A stretch of DNA of 64,000 nucleotides. Origin: Tannerella serpentiformis. Lineage in GTDB: Bacteria > Bacteroidota > Bacteroidia > Bacteroidales > Tannerellaceae. The notes beneath the pieces are model-generated. The model saw nothing but the letters and a program-made list of their open reading frames with translations, did no database searches and was not told the origin of the DNA. Every line of letters starts with the position of its first letter. Within the stretch, counting starts at the first letter, position 1. Location: assembly GCF_003033925.1 (NCBI RefSeq), contig NZ_CP028365.1, positions 992,001 through 1,056,000 on the forward strand. Reading direction: 5' to 3'. Positions 35,699-46,114 of this stretch are shown here, piece by piece. A program made the position numbers and the translations under genes.

Positions 35699-36283
35699 AT
35701 GACCTGGCTGGATATCGTGGTCTTAGGCCTTGTCGGAGGGGGCCTCGTCAAGGGCTGGCACGACGGATTCGTCCGTGAAGTGGCCGTTCTTGGCGCCGTC
35801 GTGGCCGTCATCTATTGCTGTTCGCGCGTGGCCCACTGGCTGCGCGCGCTCGTTCTGAGCGCAGGGTGGGTGTCAGAGGGCAGCGTGACGTTCGTCAGCT
35901 ACATCGGCGCCTTCGTCCTCATCTTCGCCACCGTCCGCCTGGCCGGTCGATGGATAGACCACTGGGTAGACGAGAGCGCGCTCAACATCCCCAACCGCCT
36001 GGCCGGTGCGCTCTGTGCCGCCAGCGTCGCCCTGTTCATCAGCAGCTTCACGCTGAACTTCGTCGAGGGGATCGACCGCCACGGCTTCCTCCTCACTGAG
36101 GAGACCAAGAGCCGTTCGCGCACCTATCCCTTCATCCGCGAGACGGTACCGACCCTCTTTTCGCCCAAGTTCTTCGTCTGGCGAGAGCGGGATCTACAGG
36201 AGTCACATCGCCCCACCCCGACAAGCCGTGGGGGGCGCCCATCTCCAGCCCGGGGTTTGTGCGCAGGGCACCCCAGAATCTGA
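35699..36283 (+). CDS. CvpA-family membrane protein with repeat-derived C-terminus
   Basis: A 194-residue inner-membrane protein with four hydrophobic segments (about 3-22, 27-45, 60-80, 98-120). 'WLDIVVLGLVGGGLVKGWHD' is the typical CvpA start. CvpA proteins in this group usually end near residue 165, after the segment seen here as 'RTYPFIRETVPTLF'. The following residues 'HRPTPTSRGGRPSPARG' and the end 'GHPRI' look non-genic, and the stop TGA (36281-36283) lies inside the first repeat core (CAGAATCTGATT) of array A11. So the native 3' end seems to have been lost to the array. Last gene of the rimP operon. CvpA is linked to colicin V production and envelope functions in other bacteria. Confidence 0.82.
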   Translation: MTWLDIVVLGLVGGGLVKGWHDGFVREVAVLGAVVAVIYCCSRVAHWLRALVLSAGWVSEGSVTFVSYIGAFVLIFATVRLAGRWIDHWVDESALNIPNRLAGALCAASVALFISSFTLNFVEGIDRHGFLLTEETKSRSRTYPFIRETVPTLFSPKFFVWRERDLQESHRPTPTSRGGRPSPARGLCAGHPRI

Positions 36284-36745
36284 TTCCGGGCCATTGCAGA
36301 CCGTGCAATTCTTCCAGAATCTGATTCTGAGCCATTGCAGACCATGCAAATCCTCCAGAATCTGATTCCGGGCCATTGCAGACCATGCAATTCTTCCAGA
36401 ATCTGATTCTGAGCCATTGCAGACCGTGCAAATCCTCCAGAATCTGATTCTGAGCGATTGCAACGCCTGCAACGGCTTAAAAACCCGGTTTTGGACGATT
36501 GCAACGCCTGCAATGGCATAAAAACCCGGTTTTGGACGATTGCAATGCCTGCAATGGCATAAAAACCCGGTTTTGGGCGATTGCAATGCCTGCAATGGCG
36601 TAAAAACCCGGTTTTGGGCGATTGCAACGCCTGCAATGGCGTAAAAACCCGGTTTTGGGCGATTGCAACGCCTGCAATGGCATAAAAACCCGGTTTTGGA
36701 CGATTGCAATGCCTGCAATGGCATAAAAACCCGGTTTTGGGCTTT
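36272..36745. repeat. 41-bp tandem array A11, eleven units of two types
   Basis: The shared dyad ATTGCA(N5)TGCAA(T) has its first A at 36293 plus multiples of 41, up to 36703, without a slip. The first four inter-dyad spacers carry CAGAATCTGATTCTG (or ...TTCCG); the rest carry AAAACCCGGTTTT. Dyad centres alternate every 20-21 bp. The same two unit types occur in array A13, in the opposite order. Confidence 0.92.
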
Positions 36746-36887
36746 ACACGACGTGACGGAGGTAAAACTTGGCACGTTTTTAGCACGCGTGAGGCGGAGC
36801 AATCCTCTCCCTGCCCCACCCAAACGAGACATCAACGGCCGCCGCAAGGCACAGCCGACTACATATCACCCTCACACAAACAGACAA
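36746..36887. other. Leader region before sufB
   Basis: About 140 bp between the array and the sufB ATG. A possible weak promoter is near 36761 (TAAAACTTGGC), but it does not match TAnnTTTGC, so I do not call it. Confidence 0.4.
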
Positions 36888-38345
36888 ATGGAGAAAACAA
36901 AGAAGAATACCGACCCGCTACTGGACGAGATCACCGGCAGCGAATACAAGTACGGCTTCACTACGGACATCGACACGGAGCTGCTGCACCGCGGACTCGA
37001 TGAGGACGTGATCCGTCTGATCTCACGCAAGAAGGAGGAGCCCGAGTGGCTCTTAGACTTCCGCCTCCGCGCCTTCCGCCACTGGCAGACGCTGGAGATG
37101 CCCCAATGGGCGCACCTCAACATCCCGCCCATCGATTATCAAGACATCATCTACTACGCCGCCCCGAAAAAGAAGGCCGGGCCCAAGAGCCTCGACGAGG
37201 TGGACCCGGAGCTACTCAAGACGTTCGACAAGCTGGGCATCCCGCTCCACGAGCAGAAGATCCTCAGCGGCATGGCCGTCGATGCGGTCATGGACAGCGT
37301 CTCGGTGAAGACCACCTTCAAGGAGGTGCTGGCCGAAAAGGGCATCATCTTCTCCTCCTTCAGCGAGGCGGTGAAGCACCACCCGGACCTTGTCCGCAAA
37401 TACCTCGGCACGGTGGTCGGTTATCGCGACAACTTCTTCGCCGCACTCAACTCGGCCGTCTTCTCCGACGGATCGTTCGTCTACATCCCCAAAGGCGTGC
37501 GTTGCCCGATGGAGCTGAGCACCTACTTCCGCATCAACGCCGCCAACACGGGTCAGTTTGAGCGCACCCTCATCGTGGCCGACGACGACGCCTACGTGAG
37601 CTACCTCGAAGGTTGCACCGCGCCCATGCGCGACGAGAATCAGCTGCACGCCGCCATCGTGGAGATCATCGCCATGGATCGCGCGGAGGTGAAATACTCC
37701 ACCGTGCAGAACTGGTATCCGGGCGACAAGGACGGCAACGGCGGTATCTACAACTTCGTCACCAAGCGCGGCATGTGTAAGGGTGAGAGTAGCAAGATCT
37801 CCTGGACGCAGGTGGAGACCGGATCGGCCATCACGTGGAAATACCCCTCGTGCATCCTGGCCGGCGACAATTCCGTGGGCGAATTCTACTCCGTGGCCGT
37901 GACCAACAACTATCAGCAGGCCGACACGGGCACGAAGATGATCCACCTGGGCCGCAACACCCGCAGCACGATCGTCTCGAAGGGCATCTCCGCCGGACAT
38001 AGCCAGAACAGCTACCGCGGCCTCGTGAAGGTCACCCCGCGCGCTGAGGGCGCCCGCAACCACAGCCAGTGCGACAGCCTGCTGCTCAGCTCCACCTGTG
38101 GCGCACACACGTTCCCCTACGTCGACATACAGAACGAGACGGCCGTCGTGGAGCACGAGGCCACAACGAGCAAGGTGAACGAAGAGCAACTGTTCTACTG
38201 CAACCAGCGCGGCATCGACACGGAGAAGGCCGTCAGCCTGATCGTCGGCGGGTACGCCCGCGAGGTGATGAACAAGCTGCCGATGGAGTTCGCCGTCGAG
38301 GCCACGAAGCTGTTGCAGATCTCTCTGGAGGGAAGCGTGGGATGA
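36888..38345 (+). CDS. sufB: Fe-S cluster assembly protein SufB
   Basis: A 485-residue scaffold subunit of the SufBCD complex, which builds Fe-S clusters in the cytoplasm. Start at 36888 ([20 protein letters not shown]); upstream codons are array translation. Family blocks: '[20 protein letters not shown]', '[20 protein letters not shown]', '[18 protein letters not shown]', '[15 protein letters not shown]', '[20 protein letters not shown]' and '[20 protein letters not shown]', with a C-terminal '[19 protein letters not shown]'. Length is normal. Its stop overlaps the start of the next gene as ATGA, so translation of the two is probably coupled. Confidence 0.96.
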   Translation: MEKTKKNTDPLLDEITGSEYKYGFTTDIDTELLHRGLDEDVIRLISRKKEEPEWLLDFRLRAFRHWQTLEMPQWAHLNIPPIDYQDIIYYAAPKKKAGPKSLDEVDPELLKTFDKLGIPLHEQKILSGMAVDAVMDSVSVKTTFKEVLAEKGIIFSSFSEAVKHHPDLVRKYLGTVVGYRDNFFAALNSAVFSDGSFVYIPKGVRCPMELSTYFRINAANTGQFERTLIVADDDAYVSYLEGCTAPMRDENQLHAAIVEIIAMDRAEVKYSTVQNWYPGDKDGNGGIYNFVTKRGMCKGESSKISWTQVETGSAITWKYPSCILAGDNSVGEFYSVAVTNNYQQADTGTKMIHLGRNTRSTIVSKGISAGHSQNSYRGLVKVTPRAEGARNHSQCDSLLLSSTCGAHTFPYVDIQNETAVVEHEATTSKVNEEQLFYCNQRGIDTEKAVSLIVGGYAREVMNKLPMEFAVEATKLLQISLEGSVG

Positions 38346-39046
38346 AACGGCGTCGGCTCCTCCTGTTGCTGTCCATCGTGGCGGTGGGCTGGATGACAGC
38401 CTTCGGCCAAGACGATTGTCGGCGCCGGTGGGCCATCAACGCCGGCGGATCGCCCTTCGCACAACCGGTGCAGACGGGCAGCTACCCCCGCGCTATCGTC
38501 GTGACGCATGGCACGGAGTGGTTCGTGACCGGCGAGCTCGCACTGCCCGACAAGTGGGCCGTCGAAGCGGGTTACTTCCACACGGAGATCGTTTACGACA
38601 ACGACGCCGCCCGCACCATGCAGGGCCTGCGGTTAGGGATGAAGCGCTACTTCCTGCCCGACCGCTTCCCCGTGCAGCCCTTCCTCGCGGCCTCGGCCTG
38701 GGGCAACTTCGACGAACGCGTCCGTCGCACCACGGCGCCCTATTTGGACAGCCACGCGACGTATTACTTCCGCAACCCGCGTCTGTCCCTTTCGCCCGGC
38801 ATCGGGCTGGACTGTTACCTCTTTTCGTCCATCGCCCTCACGCTGCGCTACGACTTTGTCATCGGCCTCGGCGCCCGCACGGCGATCGACCAGCCCGGTG
38901 GAGGCATCGACATGGGCTCCAGCTATGCCGACCGCGGCATGTATCACGACCTCAGCGTCGGCCTCAAGGTCAACTTCCCCTTCTGCTTCCGCGAGGGCGA
39001 CGCCTGGACACTTTTCTATATGATACTCGACAACATCCTCTACTAA
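38342..39046 (+). CDS. Secreted beta-barrel-like protein inside the suf cluster
   Basis: A 234-residue protein with a signal peptide ([20 protein letters not shown] then FGQ, cut near 23). The rest alternates short amphipathic strands and turns: '[20 protein letters not shown]', '[20 protein letters not shown]', '[20 protein letters not shown]', '[14 protein letters not shown]'. This is the look of a small outer-membrane beta-barrel. It overlaps sufB by 4 bp and precedes sufC by 191 bp. I know no role for such a protein in Fe-S assembly; it may simply have been captured by the transcript. No specific family recognised. Confidence 0.72.
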   Translation: MKRRRLLLLLSIVAVGWMTAFGQDDCRRRWAINAGGSPFAQPVQTGSYPRAIVVTHGTEWFVTGELALPDKWAVEAGYFHTEIVYDNDAARTMQGLRLGMKRYFLPDRFPVQPFLAASAWGNFDERVRRTTAPYLDSHATYYFRNPRLSLSPGIGLDCYLFSSIALTLRYDFVIGLGARTAIDQPGGGIDMGSSYADRGMYHDLSVGLKVNFPFCFREGDAWTLFYMILDNILY

Positions 39047-39237
39047 GTTGGGCGCGGCCCTCCCCTGCCAGGTACCCGGCCAGCTTGGCCGGCCTCCCTG
39101 AGGCCTTGATCTTCTTTTGCTTCTTTTCTTCCATCAAGGGAAGAAAAGAAGGACCAGAGAAGAAGCAAGGAGCAGAGAAGAAGCCCCCAACTATTTCACC
39201 CTACATACATATAACCTACCCCTTATCACCCCCTACT
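39047..39237. repeat. Intergenic hairpin element, copy 4 (stem 39105-39152)
   Basis: Includes GGTACCCGGCCAGCTTGGCCGG (a GGCC-type dyad; 39071-39092) and the CTTCTTTTCTTCC / GGAAGAAAAGAAG stem at about 39119-39152, preceded by CTTGATCTTCTTTTGC. Lies between the barrel-like gene and sufC, so it could dampen or process the transcript. Confidence 0.65.
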
Positions 39238-39990
<753 letters not shown>

Positions 39991-40002
39991 CCCGCTGCTG
40001 AC

Positions 40003-41364
40003 ATGAACTCCGAACAACAATACATCGACCTCTACTTGAGTCACCGCGACACGGTGCACCGTCATGCACCGGCGTGCATGAACGCACCGCGTGACCGGGC
40101 TTTGGAGGATCTGCGCCGCGGGGGATTCCCGTCGACAACAAGCGAGTACTACAAATACACCGACATGCAGGAGGCCTTTGCGCCGGACTATGGCCTGAAC
40201 CTCGACCGCCGACCGGTAGCTATCGAGACGGCCGACCTCTTCCGCTGCAATGTGCCCAACCTCAGCGCCACGCCCTGCTTCGTGGTCAACGACACGTTCT
40301 ACTCTGACGGCCGACTCGAGGCTTCCCTCCCCGCAGGCGTCTACGTGGGCAACATCGCTGGCTTTGCCGAACGTCACCCCGAGCAGGCCGCGCGTTACTA
40401 CGGGCAGGCGGCTCACACCAACCACGATGCGATCGCAGCGCTGAACACACTCTTCGCGCAAGACGGCCTCGTGGTCTACGTGCCCGCCGGCGTCACTCTG
40501 GAGCGGCCCGTGCAGCTGATCAACCTCTTCCGCAGCACGGAGCCTATCATGGCAAATAGGCGCATCCTCTTCGTCGTAGAAGATGGCGCCTCAGCCAAAC
40601 TGCTCGTCTGCGATCACAGCATGGGCGACACCGATTTCCTCTCCACAGAGGTGATCGAGATCATCGCCGGCCGCGACGCAGTAGTCGACTATTACGACCT
40701 CGAGGAGAGCTCCATCCGCACGCGCCGCTTCTCCTCACTCTTCGTCACACAGGAAGCCGGAAGCAACGTGCTCGTTAACGGTATCACGCTCAACAACGGC
40801 CAGACACGCAATAACTACCGCGCCCGCATCAATGGCGAAGGCGCCGAGCTGACCCTCTGCGGTATGGCCATCGAAGACCGCGAGCAGCGCGTGGACACGT
40901 ACTCGCACATCTCGCACCGCGTGCCCCGCTGCACCAGCAACGAGCTCTTCAAGTACGTCCTCGACGACCGCGCCGTGGGTGCCTTTGCCGGTCGCATCCT
41001 CGTCTGCGAGGGCGCCGACAAGACGGAGGCTTACCAGACGAATCGCAACATCTGCATGACGCGTGAGGCTCGCATGTACAGCAAGCCACAGCTGGAGATC
41101 TACGCTGACGACGTGAAGTGCTCGCACGGCATGACCACCGGCCAGCTCGACGAGCAGGCGCTCTTCTACATGCAGAGCCGCGGCATCCCCCTGTCCGAAG
41201 CGCGCATGATGCTGAGCGTGGCCTTCACCTCCGACGTCATCGACCGCGTCCGCCTCGAGCCGCTCAAGGAGCGCTTGCGCACGCTTGTAGAGCGACGTTT
41301 TCGTGGTGAGCCCGCCCGCTGCGCCGGCTGTGAACACGCCAATGGCGGGAGTGTGAAAGGGTAA
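40003..41364 (+). CDS. sufD: Fe-S cluster assembly protein SufD
   Basis: A 453-residue SufBD-family beta-helix protein that pairs with SufB. The N-terminal helical part ('RALEDLRRGGFPSTTSEYYK YTDM', split) is followed by the beta-helix core with 'VLVNGITLNNGQTRNNYRAR', 'SHISHRVPRCTSNELFKYVL', 'TEAYQTNRNICMTREARMYS' and 'QLEIYADDVKCSHGMTTGQL'. The last block has the conserved Cys-Ser-His region. The usual next gene, sufS (cysteine desulfurase), is absent here; a sugar kinase gene follows after 23 bp. Confidence 0.95.
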   Translation: MNSEQQYIDLYLSHRDTVHRHAPACMNAPRDRALEDLRRGGFPSTTSEYYKYTDMQEAFAPDYGLNLDRRPVAIETADLFRCNVPNLSATPCFVVNDTFYSDGRLEASLPAGVYVGNIAGFAERHPEQAARYYGQAAHTNHDAIAALNTLFAQDGLVVYVPAGVTLERPVQLINLFRSTEPIMANRRILFVVEDGASAKLLVCDHSMGDTDFLSTEVIEIIAGRDAVVDYYDLEESSIRTRRFSSLFVTQEAGSNVLVNGITLNNGQTRNNYRARINGEGAELTLCGMAIEDREQRVDTYSHISHRVPRCTSNELFKYVLDDRAVGAFAGRILVCEGADKTEAYQTNRNICMTREARMYSKPQLEIYADDVKCSHGMTTGQLDEQALFYMQSRGIPLSEARMMLSVAFTSDVIDRVRLEPLKERLRTLVERRFRGEPARCAGCEHANGGSVKG

Positions 41365-41387
41365 TTTCGTTTTTAGACTTCTCACTT

Positions 41388-42239
41388 ATGATCCTCATCG
41401 CCGATAGTGGTTCCACCAAGACACAGTGGAACGTCATCCGCCGCGGACAGCTCGTCTGCGAAGTCTTCACTAAAGGCCTGAACCCCTACTTCCAAACGTC
41501 CGAAGAGATGGGGCGGGAACTGCGCAGCGCGCTACTCCCCCACATTCCAGCCGGGCCCTACGCCGCTGTCCGATTCTTCGGCGCGGGGTGTACCCCGGAG
41601 AAGATCAGCGGCATGGAAGAGATGCTCCGGGCCAACCTGCCCGTGGATGGTGGCGTTGTAGAGGTAGGCAGCGATATGCTTGGCGCCGCGCGTAGCACCT
41701 GCGGCCGCGAGGCGGGCATCGCCTGCATCCTTGGCACCGGCTCCAACTCCTGCTTCTACGACGGCACGGCGATCACGGCCAACGTCTCGCCCTTGGGCTT
41801 CATCCTCGGCGATGAGGGTAGCGGCGCCGTGCTCGGCCGACTGCTGGTGGGCCTGCTGCTGAAGAACCAACTGGGCGAGGAGCTGAAGGAGCGCTTCCTC
41901 AGCGAATACGGTCTGACAACGGCCGACATCATCGAACGCGTCTACCGACAGCCCTTCCCGAACCGTTTCTTGGCGAGCTTCTCGCCCTTCATCACCCGCC
42001 ACCTCGACGATCCACGCATGCGGCAGCTCGTCCGCGGCGCTTTCAAGGACTTCTTCGCCCGCAACGTGATGCAATACGACGGCTATACGGATCACCCCGT
42101 GCACTTCGTCGGCTCCGTAGCCTACCATTACCAGCCACTCCTCCGCGACACCGCTGAGGGCCTTGGCCTACGCGTTGGCACCATCGCCCAAAGCCCGATG
42201 GAAGGACTCCGGGCCTATTATTCATCGAACTACCTATGA
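41388..42239 (+). CDS. BadF/BadG-type sugar kinase, probably MurNAc/GlcNAc kinase (MurK-like)
   Basis: A 283-residue ASKHA-fold kinase. The phosphate-1 loop is 'LIADSGSTKTQWNVI' at 3-17, phosphate-2 region 'CILGTGSNSCFYDG' near 115-128, then 'GFILGDEGSGAVLGRLLVGL' near 136-155 and an adenosine-loop block 'VHFVGSVAYHYQPLL' near 236-250. Its gene overlaps murQ by 4 bp (ATGA). In Tannerella forsythia a kinase of this family (MurK) phosphorylates MurNAc to feed MurQ, so that role is likely but is inferred from the neighbour; GlcNAc kinase is the alternative. Probably co-transcribed with sufD. Confidence 0.85.
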   Translation: MILIADSGSTKTQWNVIRRGQLVCEVFTKGLNPYFQTSEEMGRELRSALLPHIPAGPYAAVRFFGAGCTPEKISGMEEMLRANLPVDGGVVEVGSDMLGAARSTCGREAGIACILGTGSNSCFYDGTAITANVSPLGFILGDEGSGAVLGRLLVGLLLKNQLGEELKERFLSEYGLTTADIIERVYRQPFPNRFLASFSPFITRHLDDPRMRQLVRGAFKDFFARNVMQYDGYTDHPVHFVGSVAYHYQPLLRDTAEGLGLRVGTIAQSPMEGLRAYYSSNYL

Positions 42240-43078
42240 CAGCATTTACGAAGATTACGGAGCAAGATTCGCTCTACGACAATTTAGAGAACAAGAGCGT
42301 CCGCGAACTGCTGGACGACATCAATCGCGAGGACCGCAAGGTGGCCGTAGCCGTCGGCGAGGCTATTCCGCAAGTAGAAAAACTGGTCGAACAGATCGTC
42401 CCGCGCATGCAGCGTGGCGGGCGCATCTTCTACCTCGGTGCCGGCACCAGCGGACGCCTCGGTGTGCTCGACGCATCGGAGATACCGCCCACGTTCGGCA
42501 TGCCGCCCACACTCGTCATCGGACTCATCGCCGGTGGCGACACAGCGCTGCGTAACCCGGTGGAAAACGCCGAGGACGACACCCAGCGCGGTTGGCAGGA
42601 GTTGCAGGAGCGTCACATCACGGCCGACGACACCGTGGTCGGCATCGCAGCCTCGGGCACGACGCCCTACGTGGTTGGTGCCCTACGTGCAGCGCGTCAG
42701 GCGGGCATCCTCACGGCTGGCATAACGAGTAATCCCGGATCGCCCGTGGCTACGGAGGCTGAGATACCGATCGAAGTCGTCCTCGGCCCGGAGTTCGTCA
42801 CCGGAAGCTCCCGCATGAAGTCCGGCACGGCGCAGAAGATGCTCCTGAACATGATCACCACCTCGGTCATGATCCGCCTCGGCCGAGTGAAGGGCAACAA
42901 GATGGTGAACATGCAGCTGAGCAACCAGAAGCTCGTCGACCGTGGCGCGCGCATGCTGGTGGGCGAGCTCGGCCTCTCCTACGATCGCGCCCGTACCCTG
43001 CTCCTCCTCCACGGCTCGGTCAAGAAAGCTCTCGACGCCTTCGGTCGGGAGGGAGGGGACAAAGAGCAGACGAGGTGA
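42236..43078 (+). CDS. murQ: N-acetylmuramic acid 6-phosphate etherase MurQ
   Basis: A 280-residue SIS-domain lyase that cleaves the lactyl ether of MurNAc-6-phosphate, giving GlcNAc-6-phosphate and D-lactate in peptidoglycan recycling. Start MTAFTKITEQDSLYDNLENK. Family marks: 'GGRIFYLGAGTSGRLGVLDA' near 60-80, 'PPTFGMPP' and 'GGDTALRNPVENAEDD' near 100-115, 'GIAASGTTPYVVGALRAA' near 138-155, 'VVLGPEFVTGSSRMKSGTAQ' near 180-199. Slightly shorter than the usual 300 residues at the C-terminus. Overlaps both neighbours by 4 bp. Confidence 0.95.
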   Translation: MTAFTKITEQDSLYDNLENKSVRELLDDINREDRKVAVAVGEAIPQVEKLVEQIVPRMQRGGRIFYLGAGTSGRLGVLDASEIPPTFGMPPTLVIGLIAGGDTALRNPVENAEDDTQRGWQELQERHITADDTVVGIAASGTTPYVVGALRAARQAGILTAGITSNPGSPVATEAEIPIEVVLGPEFVTGSSRMKSGTAQKMLLNMITTSVMIRLGRVKGNKMVNMQLSNQKLVDRGARMLVGELGLSYDRARTLLLLHGSVKKALDAFGREGGDKEQTR

Positions 43079-43809
43079 ATCATCGCACGAACACACCGCT
43101 CCTCGTTGCCCTCCGTGAGCAGAAGGCCACCCGACTGAAGGGGGGCATCTATCACCGCACACAAGTGGATCTGACTTACAACTCGAACCGTATCGAGGGT
43201 AGCCGCCTGACGCACGAGCAGACGCGCTGCATCTTTGAGACGAACACGATCGGGCTAACGAATGACGCGGTAAACGTGGACGACATCCTCGAAACCGTCA
43301 ACCACTTCCGCTGCGTCGATCGGATCATTGACGAGGCTGACCAGCCGCTGACGGAGGCCTTCATCAAGGAGCTCCATGCCATGCTGAAGCAATCCACGAC
43401 GGACAGCCGACGGGAATGGTTCGCTGTGGGCGACTACAAGCGACTGCCCAACGAGGTGGGCGGTATGGAGACTTGCCCTCCTGAGGAGGTGGCGGATCGC
43501 ATGCAGTCGCTTCTGGCCGCATACCGCGCCGATCCTCACCCGACGCTCGAGTCACTTATCGACTTCCACCACCGCTTTGAGTCCATCCACCCCTTCCAAG
43601 ACGGCAACGGGCGTGTCGGCCGACTGATCCTCTTCAAGGAGTGCCTCGGACAGGCCATCGTCCCCTTCATCATCACCGACCGCCTGAAGCCGTTTTACTA
43701 TCGCGGCCTGCGGGAATGGGGACGGATGAACGGTTACCTGCTCGATACCTGCCTCACGGCACAAGACGAGTATCGCGCACTGATGCAGTATTTCCGGATT
43801 GGGGAATAG
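43075..43809 (+). CDS. Fic-family AMP-transferase
   Basis: A 244-residue Fic protein, GTG start overlapping the murQ stop (GTGA). The Fic active-site motif is intact: 'HPFQDGNGRVGR' near 170-181 (HxFxDGNGRxxR). An N-terminal inhibitory-helix motif 'SNRIEG' near 37-42 fits the (S/T)xxxE(G/N) consensus, so the enzyme should be self-inhibited (class II). Such enzymes move AMP onto a Tyr, Ser or Thr of a target protein. The target is unknown. No toxin-antitoxin partner gene is seen. Confidence 0.9.
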   Translation: MNHRTNTPLLVALREQKATRLKGGIYHRTQVDLTYNSNRIEGSRLTHEQTRCIFETNTIGLTNDAVNVDDILETVNHFRCVDRIIDEADQPLTEAFIKELHAMLKQSTTDSRREWFAVGDYKRLPNEVGGMETCPPEEVADRMQSLLAAYRADPHPTLESLIDFHHRFESIHPFQDGNGRVGRLILFKECLGQAIVPFIITDRLKPFYYRGLREWGRMNGYLLDTCLTAQDEYRALMQYFRIGE

Positions 43810-43864
43810 CATAAGTATCCCCCACCCGACGTTGGAACTACGACAGCCTCTGAACCGCCTCCCA

Positions 43865-44095
43865 TTGTCAGCCGTCAGAGGCATGCTCCCGCGGGGATTC
43901 AGGGCATTGACAACCGTCAGAGGTATGCAAAACGCGTTTTACACGCCATTGACAACAGTCAGAGGCACTCAAAACGCATTTTGCATGCCGTTGACAACAG
44001 TCAGAGGTACCTAAAACGCGTTTTACGCCCCACGGACAACAGTCAGAGGCACTCAAAATGCGTTTTGCATGCCATTGACAACAGTCAACGGGTCA
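43865..44095. repeat. 42-bp tandem array A12, six units
   Basis: GTCAGAGG anchors at 43874, 43916, 43958, 44000, 44042 and 44084, all exactly 42 bp apart. Dyad 1 is CAAAACGCGTTTTG, a perfect 14-bp palindrome, and dyad 2 is TGAC(AACA)GTCA; the two alternate every 21 bp. Confidence 0.9.
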
Positions 44096-44165
44096 TCTGT
44101 TAAGAAATTTCACACTTCGACACCCGGCAGAGGCCGCCAAACGCCCATCCCCTCCCTTTTTGCAC

Positions 44166-44174
44166 TACTTTTGC
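44166..44174 (+). promoter_or_regulatory. -7 box of the LptF/G gene
   Basis: TACTTTTGC, 34 bp before the ATG at 44208, matches TAnnTTTGC. Confidence 0.6.
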
Positions 44175-44207
44175 CCTCGTCTCTTCCGAAGAGATGCACC
44201 CCCCAGG

Positions 44208-46097
44208 ATGAAGCGATTGTATATTTTCCTACTCAAAACATTCCTACCGTTGTTCTTCATGACCTTCGGTATTTGTCTTTTCATCGTACTCATGCAGTTC
44301 CTGTGGAAGTACGTGGACGATATGGTCGGCAAGGGCATCGGTATCGGCGTCCTTGCCGAGATGTTTTTTTACGCCGCCCTCTCCTTCGTGCCCATGGCCC
44401 TGCCGCTGGCCATCCTACTGGCCTCGCTGATGACGTTTGGCAACCTCGGCGAGCAGCTCGAGCTCCTGGCCATGAAATCCGCCGGCATCTCCCTGCCCCG
44501 CATCATGCAGCCTTTCATCGTCCTGCTCGCCTTCGTGGCCGTCGGGGCGTTCTTTTTTCAGAACAACATCATCCCCCTCTCGCAGGTCAAGATGTACACC
44601 CTGCTCAGCTCCGTGCGCGACAAGTCGCCCGAGCTCGAGATCCCCGAAAGCACCTTCTACAGCCAGATCTCAGGCTTCAACGTGTACGTCAAGAAGAAAG
44701 ATCACGACGGCCTGCTGCACCACCTGATGATCTACGACTACTCCGACGGATTCAACAACGCGCAAGTCATCGTGGCCGACTCCGGACGGCTGAAAGTCTC
44801 CACCGATAAGCAGTTCCTCGTCCTCTACCTCTTCGACGGACGCATGTTCAAGAACCTCCGCGATCAGGGCGAAGCCACCGAAGGCGGCGCAGTGCCGTAC
44901 CAGAAAGAATCGTTCAAGTCACGCGAGATCCTCATCCGCTTCGACTCCGAATTCCACCGCGCCGACGAGTCCGCCATGCAAGACCGCTACGTGGGTAAGA
45001 ACCTCGCCAGCCTCCGTACCTCCATCGACTCCATGACCGTACGCCTCGACAGCGTCAAGGAGTCCAACGCCCGCGAGGTCTACGCCCACTCCTACCGCCG
45101 CGACCTCAACCCCACCGTCGACACCTCCGCAGCCCACGCACCTGCGCCGCAGCCCACGCCCGAAACCTTCGACAGTCTGCTGGCCGAGCTATCGCCCGAA
45201 CGCCGCACCGCCTACATACAGAGCGCCCGCAACACCATCGAAATGATCAAGGCCGACAACGAGTTTCAGGCCGACATCCTGGCCAGCGACGAGAAAGAGA
45301 TGCGCCGCCACCACACGGAGATGCACAAGAAGTTCACCCTCTCCTTCGCCTGCCTCATCTTCTTCTTCATCGGCGCCCCCTTAGGCGCCATCATCCGCAA
45401 GGGTGGCCTAGGCATGCCCGTCGTCATCTCCGTCTTCCTCTTCATCTTCTATTACGTCATCGACAACATCGGGTTCAAGATGGCCAGCAACGGCATGTGG
45501 CAACCCTGGCAGGGCATGTGGCTCAGCTCTGCCGTACTGCTGCCCCTCGGCATCTTCTTGACCTATAAAGCATCGAACGACTCGGCCATCCTCAACGCCG
45601 ACACCTACACCGAGGCCCTCAAACGAATCATCGGCAAGCGCCCCACGCGAAAGGTGGAGAGGAAGGAAGTCATCATGTACGCCCTCGACTACGCCGCATG
45701 GAGCCGCCGCATCACCGCATTAGACACCGACATCAAGGCCTACCTCCAAGGCTCCCGACGCTGGCTGCCCTACTTCCGCTTCTGGCGTCAGGGCGGCCGC
45801 GATCCAGAGGCGGAGCGCATCGCCCGACAGCTGGAGGACGTCGTCGAGGAGGGCCGCAACTCCGACCGTCACTTGGTGCTCAACAAGCTGATGGACTACC
45901 CCATACTCAGCGGATACGACCTCGTCGATTTCCGCATGAGCCCACGTGCAGGGCGCATCATGGCGTGGATCTTCCCCGTCTCCCTGCCCATCTATCTACT
46001 CTCTATGATCCGACGCAAGCTGCTACTTAACGACCTGCGCACCACCCTCCGCGTCTCGGGTGAAATGCAGACGCTCATCCCTAACGATAACTCGTAA
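44208..46097 (+). CDS. LptF/LptG-family LPS export permease
   Basis: A 629-residue inner-membrane protein from the ATG at 44208. Layout: three N-terminal transmembrane helices (about 8-30, 50-75, 95-120), a large periplasmic beta-jellyroll region (about 125-370), and three further helices (about 380-455) that include '[20 protein letters not shown]', the typical LptF/G coupling segment. Residues 470-629 are an extra hydrophilic C-terminal part with one more hydrophobic segment near 590-605; such an extension is common in Bacteroidota YjgP/YjgQ proteins. Works with LptB to lift LPS from the inner membrane. LptF versus LptG cannot be decided. ribBA starts 17 bp downstream. Confidence 0.88.
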   Translation: MKRLYIFLLKTFLPLFFMTFGICLFIVLMQFLWKYVDDMVGKGIGIGVLAEMFFYAALSFVPMALPLAILLASLMTFGNLGEQLELLAMKSAGISLPRIMQPFIVLLAFVAVGAFFFQNNIIPLSQVKMYTLLSSVRDKSPELEIPESTFYSQISGFNVYVKKKDHDGLLHHLMIYDYSDGFNNAQVIVADSGRLKVSTDKQFLVLYLFDGRMFKNLRDQGEATEGGAVPYQKESFKSREILIRFDSEFHRADESAMQDRYVGKNLASLRTSIDSMTVRLDSVKESNAREVYAHSYRRDLNPTVDTSAAHAPAPQPTPETFDSLLAELSPERRTAYIQSARNTIEMIKADNEFQADILASDEKEMRRHHTEMHKKFTLSFACLIFFFIGAPLGAIIRKGGLGMPVVISVFLFIFYYVIDNIGFKMASNGMWQPWQGMWLSSAVLLPLGIFLTYKASNDSAILNADTYTEALKRIIGKRPTRKVERKEVIMYALDYAAWSRRITALDTDIKAYLQGSRRWLPYFRFWRQGGRDPEAERIARQLEDVVEEGRNSDRHLVLNKLMDYPILSGYDLVDFRMSPRAGRIMAWIFPVSLPIYLLSMIRRKLLLNDLRTTLRVSGEMQTLIPNDNS

Positions 46098-46114
46098 ATA
46101 CACCCTCATATAAA

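Larger units (their letters stand above)
43810..44207. other. Intergenic region with array A12 and LptF/G promoter
   Basis: About 400 bp: array A12 (43865-44095), then a -7 box at 44166-44174 before the permease gene. No gene seen. Confidence 0.75.

Noticed and set aside
36203-36847. 214-codon minus-strand frame with repeated [12 protein letters not shown]-type peptide
   Set aside because: Direct translation of array A11 in 41-residue cycles.
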